This document shows positions 1 through 7,438 of a DNA stretch of 22,401 bases, in pieces (the stretch's first letter is position 1; each line of letters opens with the position of its first letter). A program made the translations under genes and the position numbers. The notes beneath the pieces were generated by a model, which made no database searches, had not been told where the DNA came from, and was given only the letters and a program-made list of their open reading frames with translations. This DNA is from an uncultured Collinsella sp. (GTDB taxonomy: Bacteria; Actinomycetota; Coriobacteriia; Coriobacteriales; Coriobacteriaceae): the NCBI GenBank assembly GCA_958403205.1, contig CATXWM010000034.1, positions 1-22,401 on the forward strand, given 5' to 3'.

Positions 1-176
1 CTTGCGTTTGGCGGTCAGCCGTCGGCGCGCTTACACCAACATTTCCGACGCGATCTGCTGTACTCGACCGCCCGGCAAGAAGGTTTTATAGCGTGTTTCC
101 CCAGAGAGGTCCCTTTGTCCGGTAGTGGCGAGGGGAGCCTCTCTTTTGCTCACCTCTTGCGGCGGAGGGGGACACC

Positions 177-690
177 ATGCGCCTATGCAGGACAAACTGC
201 GCGTTCTTGTCGAATGATGGGCTATGTGTAGAGATGATGGTCTCGGGTAGAGCCCGTGTCGCGCTCGGCTGCGATGAGCCAGGCAATTCAATCTTCATCC
301 GGGAGGGCCTTGGCAAGACAAGCAGGGCGAAGACCTTGGCGACGTTCGGGAGCCGTGTGGCGCCCGGCTCCACGCTCATCCACGACATGGAGCCGGGCGC
401 CACACGGCTCCCGTCAACAATCTGTCACTGAAGAGCCAGCGCTACAACGCGAAGCTGCTCAAGGGCGTTCCCGACGGCCAGAACCCGCTGGGGCCCGTGA
501 ACCGGATGCGCTACTTCATGCAGTGCTTCCTGAGGTCTCATCCCGGCTCCAACCGGGACGACATGCGGGGCTGTGGCTATGAGTCCGCCCGAGGACAAGC
601 TTGAGAAGGTCGCGATGGTGCTCGATCGGGCAATGCGATACCCGAAAACGCTCAGGTTCAGGCAGTTCTATGCAAGAAAGCCCAGTTCAG
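177..690 (+). pseudogene. Decayed transposase remnant, C-terminal part, two frame changes
   Basis: Three consecutive stretches in different frames read as one broken transposase. Positions 177 to about 388 give a segment with SGRARVALG, SRAKTLATFG and APGSTLIHDME. From 413 to about 570 another frame gives RYNAKLLKGVPDGQNPLGPV, then YFMQCFLRSHPG. From 573 a third frame gives PPEDKLEKVAMVLDRAMRYP and KTLRFRQFY. This order matches the C-terminal half of a DDE-type transposase common in Coriobacteriia and Firmicutes as I remember it; I cannot name the IS family with confidence (IS1595-like is possible). The N-terminal half and terminal repeats are absent. The first frame change falls at the right arm of a perfect palindrome and the second near 570, where a short deletion is likely. 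No functional product is expected. Confidence 0.55.
348..412. repeat. Perfect 25-bp inverted repeat inside the transposase remnant
   Basis: Positions 348-372 and 388-412 are exact reverse complements, separated by 15 bases. The left arm lies in the reading frame that encodes the conserved-looking SRVAPGST. The right arm sits exactly where the frame changes. No T-tract follows, so it is not an obvious terminator. Confidence 0.9.
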
Positions 691-873
691 ATGAGTTCGA
701 CGAGCAATATTTATCAACACAGTGCAAGGGGGGATTATATTTGTATTTCATCCGTGTTGAGCTTCACACGGTGCGCGACTCATCGCAAACTGGCGGGCGC
801 AGCGGAAAGAAAACCGACTGCAGACGAACGATCGATATCGGGAGCAAATAGCCACCGGATGCTTTTCGGTCTC

Positions 874-1542
874 CTACGCGTCGACCTCCGCGATTTCTTC
901 TGCGTCTCGCCAAGTTGAAAGGAGCGATGTCGAAAACTCCTTTTCGGTTAGCGTCAAGACATCCTTCACGCAAAAACCTTTCAATTTGTCAGGAAGCCCA
1001 AAACGCGCTTTTTTCCTAATCGAGCTGGCAACCCGCTTCAACGCGGTCTTGTTCTTGTCCTCGTTGTATACCAAAACAAAGACGCAGTGCTCGCGAAACC
1101 ATCTCGTCCTCTTTCCCCACAGGTCCGAGCAGATCAAAACGCTGTCCTTGCACTTCTCGATGAGGACGTCCCTTTGGCCAAGATTGATACCAAGCTCTTC
1201 GTCATCCTTGGGATTGAGCCTCTTCCCCAGCGTCTCCTTCAGACTGCCGTTTTTAAATTCGACTAGATATAACGTTTCCCGATCGCAATACAGCGCATCG
1301 GCGGAGCGCGGGAGTTGCATCCACCTATTGACCTTCTTGCAGTAGCATTCTTTAACAGAGTCAAAATTGACAACAGGCAAATCGTCATCCACAAGAGAGA
1401 CGCTCCCGTCTCTGGATGTTTTGGAGATGGTCGACGTGCAGTCCCTTAGGATACAGGTCCTGCAACGGGAGCAACCATCGCTGCCATCTGGCACCACGGG
1501 AGAGTTCGGATGAGGGCAGGAGGCGCACAGGTCGCTACTCAA
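874..1542 (-). CDS. Cys-rich protein with PD-(D/E)xK-like motif, candidate nuclease of a defence pair
   Basis: I do not recognise a named family. The start chosen is the TTG at 1542, which overlaps the stop of the upstream ATPase gene (TTGAGTAG) and has a GGGAGG ribosome site about nine bases upstream; an in-frame TTG at 1572 is the alternative. From 1542 the product is 222 residues. Residues 6-35 hold Cys6, Cys9, His11, Cys24, Cys27, Cys30 and Cys35, which suggests zinc binding. Around residues 82-99 lies DALYCDRETLYLVEFKNG: Asp82 (or Asp87), Glu95 and Lys97 fit the D...ExK core of PD-(D/E)xK nucleases. The C-terminal half is basic and helical. Overlap with the ATPase gene implies translational coupling and a joint role. 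The nuclease call is inference; a non-catalytic zinc-ribbon adaptor is possible. Confidence 0.6.
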   Translation of the reverse strand: MSSDLCASCPHPNSPVVPDGSDGCSRCRTCILRDCTSTISKTSRDGSVSLVDDDLPVVNFDSVKECYCKKVNRWMQLPRSADALYCDRETLYLVEFKNGSLKETLGKRLNPKDDEELGINLGQRDVLIEKCKDSVLICSDLWGKRTRWFREHCVFVLVYNEDKNKTALKRVASSIRKKARFGLPDKLKGFCVKDVLTLTEKEFSTSLLSTWRDAEEIAEVDA

Positions 1543-2833
1543 GGCCGTACTCCTCCCTCTCAAGCGTATCAAAAGGAGCCGCCAGCTTCTCGTAGGCGAC
1601 CTCAGTCGAGCCGGTTATTTCGGCAAAGCGAGAGCGTCCATCAGCGCAGGTCTCCGCAAGATAATATGAGCACAATCCATCAACAGCGTGCTTCTTAGAA
1701 TACACTTCGATCGCATTCAAGAAATATGGACTATGGGTGCTCATTAAGACGTGCATCCCGAGCTCTTTCTGGAGCAGCACGATTATCTCGGCGAAGGCCA
1801 GCTGCCATGCAGGATGAAGATGAATCTCGGGTTCATCGAGGATAATAGTCCCTCCGGCATCTAGCGCGCCGGACTTCAAGAGCACCTTCATGATGGCGAA
1901 CGTCTTCAAGCCAGCAGAAAGGTTCCCAGGCTCCAACCCCCGAGCGAAGCCCTCTTCGAGATACGTAAGGTGACCGCGACTTTCGCTCCTCTCGAAATAC
2001 CCCGGACATAAGGAGGAGACCTTGTCCATGAGAACCTTCAGGTGCCGCTCCTTCGCGATCTCGTCGAACAGCGAGGACTCGCTGTCATCGTTACGGATGG
2101 TCGCCTGAATCAAATCTTGCCGCAGCTCCTCCTGGTGTCCAAGGAGGGGCCTGAACCGAAAAGCGGGGCCGTAGGGCCCTCCGAGAGAATCGATCAGGAA
2201 CGGGTCGTCCAGATAATGCGCCCTGAATCGCAAAACCCTCCTATCGTGCACCTCCGCCACCTCGTCACCTGCAACCGAGAAAACCGTAGATGCGTCCTTT
2301 ATCTGGAGTTCGACCTTCCCGGGCTCTTCGCCGAAAACCGAATTGATCTGGCCGTTGAACTCGCTTTGGAACCTGTTTGTCGCAATCGCACGAAATACCT
2401 CATCATCGGAGATATCCATGATCTCGATAATCTGATCGGCAACTCCTGCTACGCCATTCGTGAAATCGGATTCGATCTCACGGGAGATCTCCTCCCCGTA
2501 ATACTCCTTTATCTCATCAATAAGCTCGTCCCTCGTGCACTCGCCCGAAAAAACCCTGTCGATGAAACCATTCATTCTTCCAGCAGTTCGCCTGTGGCGA
2601 GACGTGGAGTCGAGAGGGCCTCCCACATATGCCTTCCTGATGGCGCGTTCAACACTATTGCGCCTCATGCGGTCGATTTTGTTCTCCGAATCGGACATGC
2701 TGTTGAAGGCCGCATAAAGCGCTTTTCCAACCGTGCTTTTCCCCGTCCCGTTCTCCCCGGCGATCACGGCAATGCCATTAATCTCGATATCGGCCTCAGC
2801 GACCCTGCCGATGTTTTTCACCTTGATTTTCAA
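1535..2833 (-). CDS. AAA15/OLD-like ABC-type ATPase, candidate defence protein
   Basis: This 432-residue protein has all the core motifs of an ABC/SMC-type ATPase. Walker A is GENGTGKST at residues 26-34, the signature-like NLSAGLKTF is near 304-312, Walker B is ILDEPEIHLHP with Asp333 and Glu334, and the H-loop is STHSP with His367. Residues 40-130 are a charged helical insertion. There is no TOPRIM or other nuclease domain after the ATPase core, unlike true OLD proteins. Such stand-alone AAA15/AAA21 ATPases pair with a separate effector in several anti-phage systems (PARIS, Septu and some retron systems are known examples). Here the partner is the overlapping downstream gene. The start is a TTG at 2833 with only a weak ribosome site (GGTGAT). 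Flanking IS debris fits an accessory island. The ATPase call is firm; the defence role is inferred. Confidence 0.8.
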   Translation of the reverse strand: MKIKVKNIGRVAEADIEINGIAVIAGENGTGKSTVGKALYAAFNSMSDSENKIDRMRRNSVERAIRKAYVGGPLDSTSRHRRTAGRMNGFIDRVFSGECTRDELIDEIKEYYGEEISREIESDFTNGVAGVADQIIEIMDISDDEVFRAIATNRFQSEFNGQINSVFGEEPGKVELQIKDASTVFSVAGDEVAEVHDRRVLRFRAHYLDDPFLIDSLGGPYGPAFRFRPLLGHQEELRQDLIQATIRNDDSESSLFDEIAKERHLKVLMDKVSSLCPGYFERSESRGHLTYLEEGFARGLEPGNLSAGLKTFAIMKVLLKSGALDAGGTIILDEPEIHLHPAWQLAFAEIIVLLQKELGMHVLMSTHSPYFLNAIEVYSKKHAVDGLCSYYLAETCADGRSRFAEITGSTEVAYEKLAAPFDTLEREEYGLE

Positions 2834-3038
2834 TGCATATCACCAGCTCTAAACTCGCGAGACTCAATAGCTCGATTATCGCACAGGGAGATCGACTTCT
2901 CGAGGACTCCCTAAATGGAACGCGCGGGGAGGACATGGCTCGCCGCCGTCCGCTTTGCGTTCGCGCGGGGAAGGGTGACGACCAGGGGCCTCTCCGGGCT
3001 CATCAAGAGGAGCGCCGGATCCTCCTCGTCCATTTGAA

Positions 3039-3414
3039 CTGTATTGTATCCCAGGACACTTGACTTAGAGGAATGGCGTTGAGCGGCGATAATCGTTTCA
3101 GCGCCAAAAAGAAAGGAGTGTTCAGTCATGGCAGATAGGCTCTCCTGCACAGCGGGGCACCGCACCGAGGCCGCAGACTTCGCCGTCGCGTCGGGGAAGC
3201 CCATCGCCCAAGTGGCCGCCGACCTCGGCATCAATGAGAAGATCCTGGGAAGATGGGTGACGGTCAGAAAGAAGGAACTGGCCAACCACCCGGTCGCGGC
3301 GGCCGCGGTCAAGACCGAGACCGCCGAGATGAGGGCCGCCCGCAAGTGCATGCGCGAGCTCGAGCTCGAGAACGAGTTCCTAAAAAGCCCCGACCTCACA
3401 TTGGAGGCCGGGGC
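3039..3414 (+). mobile_element. Truncated IS3-type insertion sequence
   Basis: The segment begins with TGTATTGTATCCCAGGACAC near 3040, which resembles the left end of IS3/IS150-type elements. It contains an OrfA-like frame and stops just after the region where OrfA normally shifts into OrfB (TAAAAAG at 3381-3387). No OrfB and no right terminal repeat are visible before the galE region. An 11-bp hairpin (3387-3397 with 3404-3414, one mismatch) follows the A-tract directly, the usual place for a frameshift-stimulating stem. The exact right limit is uncertain. Confidence 0.6.
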
Positions 3415-3439
3415 CAGTAGATTTTTGGGACATGTCTAG
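3128..3439 (+). pseudogene. IS3-family transposase OrfA, without its OrfB partner
   Basis: The 103-codon frame starts at an ATG with AAAGGAG upstream. Residues 10-50 read as an HTH_Tnp_1-type helix-turn-helix (AADFAVASGKPIAQVAADLG, then NEKILGRWV). This is followed by a leucine-zipper-like segment ending MRELELENEFLK, the standard end of OrfA. The last 17 residues after that are not family-like and run through a hairpin. Intact elements continue into the DDE OrfB by a -1 shift at the A-tract; here the downstream frames contain no OrfB. It is therefore a stranded DNA-binding half of a transposase. Confidence 0.75.
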
Positions 3440-3447
3440 AAATCTAC
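3417..3447. repeat. Imperfect palindrome downstream of the IS remnant
   Basis: GTAGATTT at 3417-3424 is complementary to AAATCTAC at 3440-3447, and wobble pairs extend the stem inward. It sits at the likely broken right side of the IS element and could be an unrelated intergenic repeat or a weak terminator. Confidence 0.5.
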
Positions 3448-3481
3448 CCATGCGGGAAGCGGCATGTGCCGAGCATGTCGC

Positions 3482-3517
3482 GTGCTAGGTTTTGAGGCAT
3501 GCCACAAAACCTAGCAC
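3482..3517. terminator. 13-bp perfect hairpin downstream of galE
   Basis: GTGCTAGGTTTTG (3482-3494) and CAAAACCTAGCAC (3505-3517) are perfect complements with a 10-base loop, 10 bp beyond the galE stop. It lacks a clear T-run on the minus strand, so it may be a 3' stabilising hairpin or intergenic repeat instead of a classical terminator. Confidence 0.5.
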
Positions 3518-3527
3518 GGGGGAGTGG

Positions 3528-4589
3528 CTACTCGGCGTCGGCGAAGCCGTTGGGGTTGTGGCTCTGCCAGTTCCAGCTGTCGCGGCACATATCCGCGATG
3601 TCGTATTGGGCCTTCCAACCCATCATGCGCTCGGCCTTGGAGGCATCGCACCAGTTGGCGGCGATGTCACCGGCACGGCGCTCGCGGATCACGTAGGGCA
3701 GCTCCTTGCCGCAGGCCTTGGAGAAGGCGGCGACGACTTCGAGTACCGAGGTACCGGTGCCGGTGCCCAGGTTAAAGATCTCGACGCCGGTCTTGCCGTT
3801 CATCCAGTTAAGGGCGGCAACGTGACCGGAGGCCAGATCGCACACGTGGATGTAGTCGCGCACACCGGTGCCGTCGGGTGTGGGGTAGTCGTTGCCAAAG
3901 ACCTGAACGGCCTCGAGCTTGCCCACGGCAACCTGCGCGACATAGGGCACCAGGTTGTTGGGGATGCCCTTGGGATCCTCGCCGATCAGGCCCGACGGAT
4001 GGGCGCCGATGGGATTGAAATAACGGAGCAGCACAACGTCCCACTCGGGGTCGGCGGTGTGAACGTCCATAAGGATCTGCTCGATCATCCACTTGGTCCA
4101 GCCATAGGGGTTGGTTGCGGGCTTCTTGGGGTCTTCCTCGGTGACGGGCGGGTTGTCCGGGTCGCCGTAGACGGTCGAGGAGCTCGAGAAGATGATGGAC
4201 TTGCAGCCATGGTTGCGCATGACGTCGATGAGCACCAGGGTGTTCTCGATGTTGTTGTGGTAGTACTCGACGGGCTTGCTCACCGACTCGCCGACGGCCT
4301 TAAAGCCGGCGAAGTGGATGACGCGGTCGATCTGATGGGTGTCGAAGATCTTGTTCATGGCCTCGCGGTCGAGCACGTTGGCCTCGTAGAAGGTGAGGTT
4401 CTTGGCAGCCTCTTCGCCCACGATGGTCTTGACGCGGTCGACGGCGACGGCGCTGGAGTTGGAGAGGTCATCGACGATGACGACCTGGTAGCCGCCCTCG
4501 AGCAGCTGAACGACGGTGTGCGAGCCGATAAAGCCGGCGCCGCCGGTAACGAGGACGCAGGTGTCTTTGGGGTCGAGTGCTTTGGACAT
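3528..4589 (-). CDS. galE: UDP-glucose 4-epimerase
   Basis: GalE interconverts UDP-glucose and UDP-galactose in the Leloir pathway and supplies UDP-galactose for surface glycans; it is cytosolic and uses tightly bound NAD. The product is 353 residues, slightly longer than the usual 330-340. The start is the ATG at 4589, preceded by TAGGAGAC; the frame remains open further upstream but has no better ribosome site. Residues 15-23 give the Rossmann nucleotide-binding motif TGGAGFIGS. The short-chain dehydrogenase catalytic triad is visible as Ser137 in SSSSTVYG and as Tyr162 and Lys166 in PYGWTKW. FNPIGAHPSGLIGEDP and the C-terminal PYVIRERRAGDIA segment are typical of GalE. The gene is monocistronic and transcribed away from the hydrolase gene at 4856. 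A candidate -10 (TATACT) lies at 4627-4632 on the minus strand, with a poor -35. Confidence 0.95.
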   Translation of the reverse strand: MSKALDPKDTCVLVTGGAGFIGSHTVVQLLEGGYQVVIVDDLSNSSAVAVDRVKTIVGEEAAKNLTFYEANVLDREAMNKIFDTHQIDRVIHFAGFKAVGESVSKPVEYYHNNIENTLVLIDVMRNHGCKSIIFSSSSTVYGDPDNPPVTEEDPKKPATNPYGWTKWMIEQILMDVHTADPEWDVVLLRYFNPIGAHPSGLIGEDPKGIPNNLVPYVAQVAVGKLEAVQVFGNDYPTPDGTGVRDYIHVCDLASGHVAALNWMNGKTGVEIFNLGTGTGTSVLEVVAAFSKACGKELPYVIRERRAGDIAANWCDASKAERMMGWKAQYDIADMCRDSWNWQSHNPNGFADAE

Positions 4590-4688
4590 GTAGTCTCCTA
4601 TCGAATCAGGAACACTTCTTGAGGGGAGTATAGCGCAGGCGGGGACGCCCAAATCGTGCGCTGTAGGAAAAGCAGAGGATTATGTTAA

Positions 4689-4720
4689 CGTACTCATAAC
4701 AGAGCTTGCGTACGCATAAC
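4689..4720. promoter_or_regulatory. Direct repeat in the galE-hydrolase intergenic region, possible operator
   Basis: CGTACTCATAAC (4689-4700) and CGTACGCATAAC (4709-4720) match at 11 of 12 bases, with starts 20 bp apart, about two helical turns. Nearby, CATATGTAC (4795-4803) is the reverse complement of GTACATATG (4850-4858), which includes the hydrolase start codon. A TATAAA at 4829-4834 may be the hydrolase -10. Which protein binds here is unknown. Confidence 0.35.
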
Positions 4721-4855
4721 CTGATCTTTGGTATTTGCTTACGAGCCGCCGACCTTGCAGTTTCCTGCCGTTCGTGGAAATCGTTGGGACGCGCCATATG
4801 TACGCTAATATGTATGAGTTGAGCGACATATAAATAAGCATGTAACGGAGTACAT

Positions 4856-6064
4856 ATGTCACCAAACAGCGATTCCATCCTTTCCCAGGAGCTCTCGCGC
4901 CGCACTGCCCTCAAGGCCCTGTTCGGCGCCGCTTCTGCGGCAGTTCTTTTTGGCCTGCCCGCTCGCGCCCATGCGGCGGAGGCTTCCAAAGAAACCACCG
5001 ATAAACTGAATGCCGCCCAGGCCCAGCTCGACGAGGTTCAGGCCCAGCTCGACAGCATCGCAAATGAGTATGCGGCGCTGGCCAACAAGAATGCCCAGAC
5101 CCTCAACGACATCGAGAATGTCCAGGGCAAGATTGACGACACGCAGGCCCAGATCGATGAAAAGAAGGCCGAGCTCAAGAAGAAGCGCAACGACCTTTCC
5201 GATCGCGTGGCCGCTAGCTACAAGTCCGGCGGCACGAACATCCTGTCGCTGCTGCTGGCCTCTGGCTCGTTTGAGGAACTCGTCGCCAACGCGCATTACG
5301 TTGAGAAGATCAACAAGAGCGACCGCGACGCCATCGAGGACATCCAGACGATTCAGGCTGAGCTCGACGCACAGAAGACCGAGCTCGAAGCACAAAAGGC
5401 CGACCTGGAGAAACTCAAGGACCAGCAGACGGCTCAGATGCAGGATATGCAGGCCAAGCAGCAAGAAGTCCAGACCGTGCTGAACGGTCTTTCCGACGAC
5501 GTCAAGGAGCTCATGGCTCAGCGTGATTCCGAGATCCTCGCTGCCGCCCAGGCTGAGGAGGCCGCTAGGAAGGCGGCTGCGGCAGCCGCGGCCTCTGCGA
5601 ACAAGAACAATTCCTACTCGGGTGGTTCGAGCTCGGGTGGCGGATCGTATGCCGGCGGCACCCCGCAACAGACGGGCGGTTCGGGCAAGCAGCAGGCCGT
5701 CGTCAATGCGTGCTACTCGACGCCTTCTCCCGGCCAGGGCTGGTGCGCTGCCTGGGTTACCAACGTCTTCCGCAATGCCGGCGTGGGCTATTTTGGCGGC
5801 AACGCGTGTGACATGTTCAACGCCTGGTGCTATAGCTCCGACCGCTCGGCGCTGCAGGTGGGCATGATCGTTGCCGATTCCTCGCACAGCGGCACGGGTG
5901 CTCCGGGTCTTATCTACGGTCATGTGGGTATCTACGTTGGCGGCGGCATCGTTATGAGCAACGAGGGTGCCATTACGTCTAAGTCGCTTGATTCGTTTAT
6001 TAGCTTCTATGGCACTGGTTCTGGCGTGCGTTGGGGCTGGCTTGGCGGTATTGCGCTGTCGTAG
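4856..6064 (+). CDS. Secreted coiled-coil CHAP/NlpC-type peptidoglycan hydrolase
   Basis: The product is 402 residues and is predicted to cut peptidoglycan during growth or division. Residues 1-40 are an export signal with SRRTALK at 14-20 followed by a hydrophobic stretch and AHA-AEA, which looks like a twin-arginine signal. Residues about 45-245 are a long charged coiled coil (repeated QAQLDE and QIDEKKAELKKK patterns) of the PcsB/CwlO type. An Ala-rich segment and a Gly/Ser linker follow. The catalytic domain spans about 280-402, with Cys297 in GQGWCAAWV and His356 in YGHVGIYVGGG, the cysteine-histidine pair of CHAP/NlpC-P60 folds. The start ATG has ACGGAG upstream. Relatives use the coiled coil to hold the hydrolase inactive until FtsEX-like partners act; none is present here. 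CHAP versus NlpC cannot be settled by eye. Confidence 0.85.
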   Translation: MSPNSDSILSQELSRRTALKALFGAASAAVLFGLPARAHAAEASKETTDKLNAAQAQLDEVQAQLDSIANEYAALANKNAQTLNDIENVQGKIDDTQAQIDEKKAELKKKRNDLSDRVAASYKSGGTNILSLLLASGSFEELVANAHYVEKINKSDRDAIEDIQTIQAELDAQKTELEAQKADLEKLKDQQTAQMQDMQAKQQEVQTVLNGLSDDVKELMAQRDSEILAAAQAEEAARKAAAAAAASANKNNSYSGGSSSGGGSYAGGTPQQTGGSGKQQAVVNACYSTPSPGQGWCAAWVTNVFRNAGVGYFGGNACDMFNAWCYSSDRSALQVGMIVADSSHSGTGAPGLIYGHVGIYVGGGIVMSNEGAITSKSLDSFISFYGTGSGVRWGWLGGIALS

Positions 6065-6083
6065 CTGCGGTTTGAAGTAAGTT

Positions 6084-6214
6084 GGTCCGGGACCGCGGGC
6101 GAGGCATAAGGTTGCCTGCTCTACAGTCCTGCGCAAGACGAAGGCCACATTAAGTGGCCTTCTTTGCGTGCGGAACTCGCGACCAACCTTATGCCTCGCC
6201 CGCGGTCCCGGACC
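6084..6214. repeat. Perfect 31-bp inverted repeat enclosing a terminator
   Basis: Positions 6084-6114 and 6184-6214 are exact reverse complements, with 69 bases between them. The intervening DNA contains a separate strong hairpin with a T-run (6140-6165). The arms are far longer than a terminator needs, suggesting a small intergenic palindromic element. Confidence 0.9.
6140..6165 (+). terminator. Rho-independent terminator of the hydrolase gene
   Basis: GAAGGCCAC (6140-6148) pairs with GTGGCCTTC (6154-6162) around a 5-base loop and is followed by TTT. It lies 75 bp after the hydrolase stop codon. Confidence 0.8.
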
Positions 6215-6266
6215 TTCCGGGTTCGGGGCGCGACACACCGGACTGGGTTATCTGAATAAATATGGT

Positions 6267-6292
6267 GAAGGCCCCTTTCGGGGCCTTCTTTG
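6267..6292. terminator. Bidirectional terminator between hydrolase and murB
   Basis: GAAGGCCCC (6267-6275) pairs with GGGGCCTTC (6280-6288) around TTTC, followed by TTTG. It ends directly at the murB stop codon (6293-6295), so it may back up plus-strand termination and also serve murB. Confidence 0.8.
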
Positions 6293-7255
6293 TTAAAGGA
6301 ATTCGCCGACTCGGTGGACTTCGGGTTCTAGGTCTACGTTGAATTGGTCTTTGACGGTTGCCTGGATGTGGCGGATGAGCTCGTCGACGTCGGCGGCGGT
6401 GGCGTGGTCGGCGTTGACGATGAAGCCGCAGTGCTTCTCGCTCACCTGCGCGCCGCCAACGGCGTGTCCTCGCAGGCCGGCGTCCATGATGAGCTTGCCG
6501 GCAAAGTAGCCCTCGGGGCGCTTGAAGGTGGAGCCGGCGCTCGGCATGTCGAGTGGCTGCTTGTCCTCGCGGCGCTGGCGGTAGTCGTCCATGTCGGCCT
6601 TGATCATCGCGGCGTTGCCCGGGGCGAGATTGAAGGTGGCCGAAAGCACGATAAAGCCGTCATCGGCGATGCGGCTCTTTCGATAACCCAGGTTGAGCTC
6701 GTCGACATCGAACTCGATGATATTGCCGCTGCCGCGGGTGCCGTCGTCGAGCTGGCGAGCGGGTTTGTAGACGCGCACGGACTCCAGCACATCGGCCATG
6801 CAGGCACCGTAGGCACCGGCGTTCATGTAGCAGGCGCCGCCGACCGATCCGGGGATGCCCGAGATGGGCTCCATGCCGGTGAGACAGGCCTCGGCTGCCG
6901 CGGCTGCGACATCGGAAAGCAGCGCGCCGGCTGCCGCCGTGACGTGCGTGCCGTCGACCGTAATGTCGGAGAGGCCTTCGCCCAGCGCCACGACGACGCC
7001 GCGGATGCCCTTGTCGCCGACGAGTAGGTCGGAGCCGTTGCCCACGATGGTGAGGGGCAGATCGCAGCGATAGCAGGTATCGAGCGTGGCGACGAGGCCC
7101 TGCTCGGTATCGGGCGTGACAAAGACGTCGGCCGGGCCGCCGATCTTAAACGTGGTGTGCTCGCGCATGGGCTCGCTCATCAGTACGTTGTCCTCGCCGG
7201 CAACGCCAGCAAGCGCGCACAGCAGGTCCTCGTTAAAAAAGTCGTTCTCGTGCAT
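6293..7255 (-). CDS. murB: UDP-N-acetylenolpyruvoylglucosamine reductase
   Basis: MurB reduces UDP-GlcNAc-enolpyruvate to UDP-MurNAc with NADPH and FAD, the second committed step of peptidoglycan precursor synthesis in the cytosol. From the ATG at 7255 the product is 320 residues, normal for a type II (short) MurB. The FAD-binding half shows TTFKIGGPAD (34-43), VGNGSDLLVGDKGIRG (71-86) and SGIPGSVGGACYMNAGAYG (132-150). The catalytic half shows GYRKSR with Tyr191 and Arg192, SAGSTFKRP with the proton-donating Ser242, and LEPEVHRVG with Glu312. A TTG at 7300 would add 15 residues but has no better ribosome site. The gene stands alone between the hydrolase gene and the divergent LacI-type regulator. 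Confidence 0.95.
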   Translation of the reverse strand: MHENDFFNEDLLCALAGVAGEDNVLMSEPMREHTTFKIGGPADVFVTPDTEQGLVATLDTCYRCDLPLTIVGNGSDLLVGDKGIRGVVVALGEGLSDITVDGTHVTAAAGALLSDVAAAAAEACLTGMEPISGIPGSVGGACYMNAGAYGACMADVLESVRVYKPARQLDDGTRGSGNIIEFDVDELNLGYRKSRIADDGFIVLSATFNLAPGNAAMIKADMDDYRQRREDKQPLDMPSAGSTFKRPEGYFAGKLIMDAGLRGHAVGGAQVSEKHCGFIVNADHATAADVDELIRHIQATVKDQFNVDLEPEVHRVGEFL

Positions 7256-7360
7256 ACGAATATCCGCCTTTTGGTGGTCGTTGTCATCAATCGATTGCAA
7301 TATACCCCACCCGGACGGATTTGGTGCGCTGGCGGCGATAAAACAGCCGTCTACCGGATT

Positions 7361-7403
7361 GGTAAAGTGTTTATCACCGAGGTAGAGGGGTAGTCGCTAT
7401 ACT
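7361..7403 (+). promoter_or_regulatory. Promoter and candidate operator of the LacI-family gene
   Basis: GGTAAAGTGTTTATCACC (7361-7378) is an imperfect palindrome of LacI-operator type (GTAAA, three bases, TTTAT). It is followed by TATACT at 7398-7403 as the likely -10. The position suggests autoregulation. A near-identical site in inverted orientation lies at 13076-13093, upstream of the EIIC gene. Confidence 0.5.
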
Positions 7404-7438
7404 TTCAAGAGATTGCGCGTAAACCCGGAAGGAGCGAG

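Noticed and set aside
2042..2914. 290-codon plus-strand frame opposite the ATPase
   Set aside because: It is antisense to Walker-motif coding sequence and shows no independent features.
2911..3033. Minus-strand frame of 40 codons upstream of the ATPase gene
   Set aside because: It has no ribosome site, its start is next to the IS left end and no relatives are recognised; it could be the tail of a gene cut by the IS, but that cannot be supported.
3492..4622. 376-codon plus-strand frame opposite galE
   Set aside because: It mirrors galE codons on the other strand; the Gly/Val/Asp/His-rich composition is typical of antisense frames in GC-rich DNA.
4859..6238. 459-codon minus-strand frame opposite the CHAP hydrolase
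   Set aside because: The Leu-rich repeats come from the antisense of coiled-coil codons, and the frame runs through the palindrome and terminator.
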